Of a DNA stretch of 64,000 bases, positions 61,904 through 64,000 are shown one piece after another. The notes beneath the pieces were generated by a model that saw only the letters and a program-made list of their open reading frames with translations, made no database searches and was not told where the DNA came from. Made by a program: the position numbers and the translations under genes. The stretch spans positions 1-64,000 of the forward strand of contig NZ_JRKO01000034.1 of NCBI RefSeq assembly GCF_000763885.1, in the 5' to 3' direction. The DNA comes from Paracoccus versutus (GTDB lineage: Bacteria > Pseudomonadota > Alphaproteobacteria > Rhodobacterales > Rhodobacteraceae). The stretch's first letter is position 1, and the number at the start of each line of letters is the position of its first letter.

Positions 61904-62119
61904 ATCTCTATCTTCCAACCTTTTCTCTACAGATCATAGCGAGGGAAATATTCCTCTCCCCTCCAATTCCATCAGTCAACGAAGGATACACCTTAACATG
62001 ACTCGATACCTCTCGGCCATTCCATAGGCAATACAGCCCCTCAATTGATCGATTCTCAGACACCATCAATCTCCAAAATGAGGGGCAGATCATTCTGTAA
62101 CCGCACTGAAAGCAACGCG
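61904..62119. other. AT-rich gap without a convincing gene
   Basis: About 216 bases separate two sulfotransferase genes. A 71-codon open frame on the minus strand starts at 62123, but it has no recognisable domain and no clear ribosome site. No terminator or operator is seen. Confidence 0.4.
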
Positions 62120-62866
62120 TCAACTATTTTTCTTAAGGTGGGAAAGTCTTTCGCTTATTATATTATACGCTGCCTGAGTACAGAAATCCTCACCCAGAAA
62201 CTCCGCTACCTTTCTCAAAGCACCTTCCCCTTCAACAATATCTTCATATCTTACATGAATGCTTGCATCGTTCTTAGCTGCACAAGCAAGGAATGCAGCA
62301 TCGGCATTTTTTATGAATTTCTCAACGGCCTCTCTGGGACGCTGCTTCCACCATCCAGACCTAGAAATTGCGCCAGCATCTCTTGTTTGAAACACGAATC
62401 TTGCATTAGGGAAGTATCTTGACAGAAGATTTATGTTGTATTCTAGTTGTTCCATATTATTCACCCACCTAATTTCCTTAAATCCCGATACACGAGTTTC
62501 CGGCGGCGGAGACAATATCTCTCTTACAAAGTCATTAAAGATGGCTTTTGCGAAATTGCCTGGGTCAACCAATTCAGCTCCATACCATGGATCCTTTGGC
62601 GTCTCCATTATGTGCTGCATTTCCGGCCGGCGTTCATTTAATGGTTTTAAATTCGCCTGCCTTCGAAAAGTGAAGTTTACATTATCCAAGCTGCGCACAG
62701 CGGCGCAAAGGTGATGCAATACATTATTGTTCTCCCCCCTGATGCAATATCCGGGAAAGCTGTTGAGATAATTTGTCATGAGCGTGGAGCCTGACCGCCC
62801 ATAGGTAACTAGAAAAACATAACCTTCCTTCGGAGCGTAAAGCGCAGGATACAGATTAGAGTTCAT
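62120..62866 (-). CDS. Sulfotransferase family protein
   Basis: The 248-residue protein has the PAPS loop LVTYGRSGSTLMTNYLNSFPG (about residues 19-39) and a 3'-phosphate motif with RDAGAISRSGWW, as in Sulfotransfer_3-type proteins. It is strongly AT-rich for this window (for example 27 G+C in 60 bases at 62161-62220). I took the ATG at 62866, 13 bases after the glycosyltransferase stop; an ATG at 62902 would overlap that gene by 23 bases. Its acceptor is unknown. Confidence 0.8.
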   Translation of the reverse strand: MNSNLYPALYAPKEGYVFLVTYGRSGSTLMTNYLNSFPGYCIRGENNNVLHHLCAAVRSLDNVNFTFRRQANLKPLNERRPEMQHIMETPKDPWYGAELVDPGNFAKAIFNDFVREILSPPPETRVSGFKEIRWVNNMEQLEYNINLLSRYFPNARFVFQTRDAGAISRSGWWKQRPREAVEKFIKNADAAFLACAAKNDASIHVRYEDIVEGEGALRKVAEFLGEDFCTQAAYNIISERLSHLKKNS

Positions 62867-62879
62867 CGCTTTCCCAACT

Positions 62880-64000
62880 TTATTTTTTCTTCTTTTCTGC
62901 ATCCCGCATGGCCTCTAGCCTTTGCGTCAACGGCTTAATAACACTTTCCCAATCCCGCCCCTCCATATCCGCCCGGGCGCGCGCGGACAGGCGCAGGACC
63001 AGGTCAGGATCTGCGGCCAGCCGGGCCAGCGCGGAAAGCGCCTCGGCAACGGTCTCGTCCTGCGACAGCACCACGCCGTTCTCCCAAGGACGCAAGACCT
63101 CGGTCACGGCCCCTGCATCCGTCGCGATGGGGATCACCCCCGAACGCATCGCCTCCAGGATCGTCAGCGGCAGCCCTTCGTAATAGGAGGGCAGGATGAA
63201 GGCATCGGCCCATTCGAATGCCTCGGCCAAGCCCTCGGGCGTGGTCAGTGGCGGTTCCAGCGACCGGGCGATATGGGCCGGGATTTCCAGGACGCTGTCA
63301 CCCATGACGGATTTGCCGATCAGCCGCCAATCGACCGGCAGGCGCATCGCATCGGCTGTTTCCACGATCGAGATCAGCCGCTCGACCCCCTTCTGGTGGT
63401 CCAGTCGTCCCAGATAGATGACGCGCAGCCGGTCCCGCGCCGATCGCATGGCGCGGCGGTCGGCAATACGGGCTTCGGCCCCCTCGGGCAGGTCAAAGCT
63501 GGGCGCGTTCAGCAGCGGGATGACCTTTTCGGCCGGCATCCCCATGCCATGGCACCAATCGGCCAGTTGCTGCGAACAGGGCAGCACGATGTCATAGGCA
63601 TGTTCGAAGGCCAAGCCCAAATAGGTGTTGCCGATCAGGCGCCGGAACGGGCTGAGATCGCTGAGATGCAGCGACAGCGCAGTCTTGACGCCAAAGCGTT
63701 TCAACTGCCCCATGACGCCTGAAATCGCACCGCTGTGGAAGGTGATGACGGCATCCAGCCAGGCCAGCATCGCCGTCGCATGGCGCTGGTCGCCAAAACG
63801 CGACCAGTCAGGGACATCGGTGCCCAGATAATTGGTGTTCGCCGGGCCCCAGGTCGAAAAGCCCGAATCAGCCAGAAAGGTGACGCTTTCGAAGGTCTCA
63901 CGCCATTCGGCGCTGAACTGGCAGCCGCGCGCCTCGATGACGAACAGATGCGGGCGCCATCCGTCCTTCTTCATCGCCTTGGCGATGTTCAGCGCCACCC
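62880..64000 (-). CDS. Glycosyltransferase family 4 protein, 5' end beyond the window
   Basis: At least 373 residues of a GT4-type glycosyltransferase are visible; the true start lies beyond the right edge, since the frame is open to the end and the first visible residues (VALNIAKAMKKDGWRPHLFVIE) are already inside the N-terminal domain. VIYLGRLDHQKGVERLI and the E-x7-E motif PSYYEGLPLTILEAM mark the nucleotide-sugar-binding half. It adds a sugar to a lipid carrier or glycan. With the sulfotransferases it points to a sulfated surface polysaccharide. The C terminus is Lys-rich (AEKKKK). GC is high again here. Confidence 0.9.
   Translation of the reverse strand, partial: VALNIAKAMKKDGWRPHLFVIEARGCQFSAEWRETFESVTFLADSGFSTWGPANTNYLGTDVPDWSRFGDQRHATAMLAWLDAVITFHSGAISGVMGQLKRFGVKTALSLHLSDLSPFRRLIGNTYLGLAFEHAYDIVLPCSQQLADWCHGMGMPAEKVIPLLNAPSFDLPEGAEARIADRRAMRSARDRLRVIYLGRLDHQKGVERLISIVETADAMRLPVDWRLIGKSVMGDSVLEIPAHIARSLEPPLTTPEGLAEAFEWADAFILPSYYEGLPLTILEAMRSGVIPIATDAGAVTEVLRPWENGVVLSQDETVAEALSALARLAADPDLVLRLSARARADMEGRDWESVIKPLTQRLEAMRDAEKKKK

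Noticed and set aside
61908..62123. A small 71-codon gene on the minus strand between two sulfotransferase genes.
   Set aside because: No recognisable domain, no convincing ribosome site and overlap with the neighbouring gene start.

Overview
The window looks like chromosome (or a large replicon) of a high-GC alphaproteobacterium, most likely Rhodobacterales and possibly Paracoccus. This rests on base composition, strong GGAGG-type ribosome sites, tightly overlapping operons and protein flavour; no rRNA, tRNA, CRISPR array or insertion sequence is visible to confirm it.

From the left edge to about 59.4 kb the window is one large catabolic island. It holds about 50 genes in many short divergent or convergent operons. 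Contents: an ETF pair with a fused hydroxyacyl-CoA dehydrogenase/hydratase and a PaaG-like isomerase (1-4084); a thiolase and a DcaP-like porin (4365-7008); a CoA transferase, a DUF35 protein and a thiolase-like protein (7082-9916); a Rieske oxygenase operon with MaoC, ThuA-like, hydrolase and SDR genes (10069-15024), facing an operon with a similar SDR, ThuA-like protein and acyl-CoA synthetase (15128-18450); a dihydrolipoyl dehydrogenase (18630-20069); a second Rieske oxygenase operon (20119-26067); the only regulator, a GntR/FCD protein (26207-26881); a VOC protein, ferredoxin, acyl-CoA synthetase and ABC transporter with a TIM-barrel protein (27164-35175); a Rieske-type ferredoxin and acyl-CoA dehydrogenase (35188-36758); an acetoin-dehydrogenase-like E1alpha-E1beta-E2 operon (36885-40303); VOC, SnoaL-like, hot-dog, MaoC and synthetase genes (40348-44302); an SDR, aldo/keto reductase, two VOC, flavoprotein, GMC oxidoreductase and solute-binding protein operon (44322-51296); a second branched-chain-type ABC permease (51527-54754); a ferredoxin reductase (54781-55965); and a third binding protein with an Old-Yellow-Enzyme-type flavoprotein (56258-59404).

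Together the genes suggest uptake through the porin and ABC systems and CoA activation by several synthetases and a CoA transferase. Oxidation by two alpha-only Rieske oxygenases, flavoenzymes and SDRs would follow, then beta-oxidation-like and retro-aldol-like cleavage, and possibly 2-oxoacid or acyloin cleavage by the lipoyl complex. The substrate cannot be read from the sequence; a carboxylated alicyclic, terpenoid-like or aromatic compound would fit. Almost every promoter gap carries paired AT-rich TATACAA/TTGTATA-type boxes, several exactly 21 bp apart. This suggests one regulon, with the GntR protein as the obvious candidate regulator.

From 59.4 kb to the right edge the content changes to four sulfotransferase-like genes, one broken by a frameshift, and a GT4 glycosyltransferase cut by the edge. 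The middle of this stretch is clearly lower in GC and probably belongs to a surface-polysaccharide locus acquired separately.
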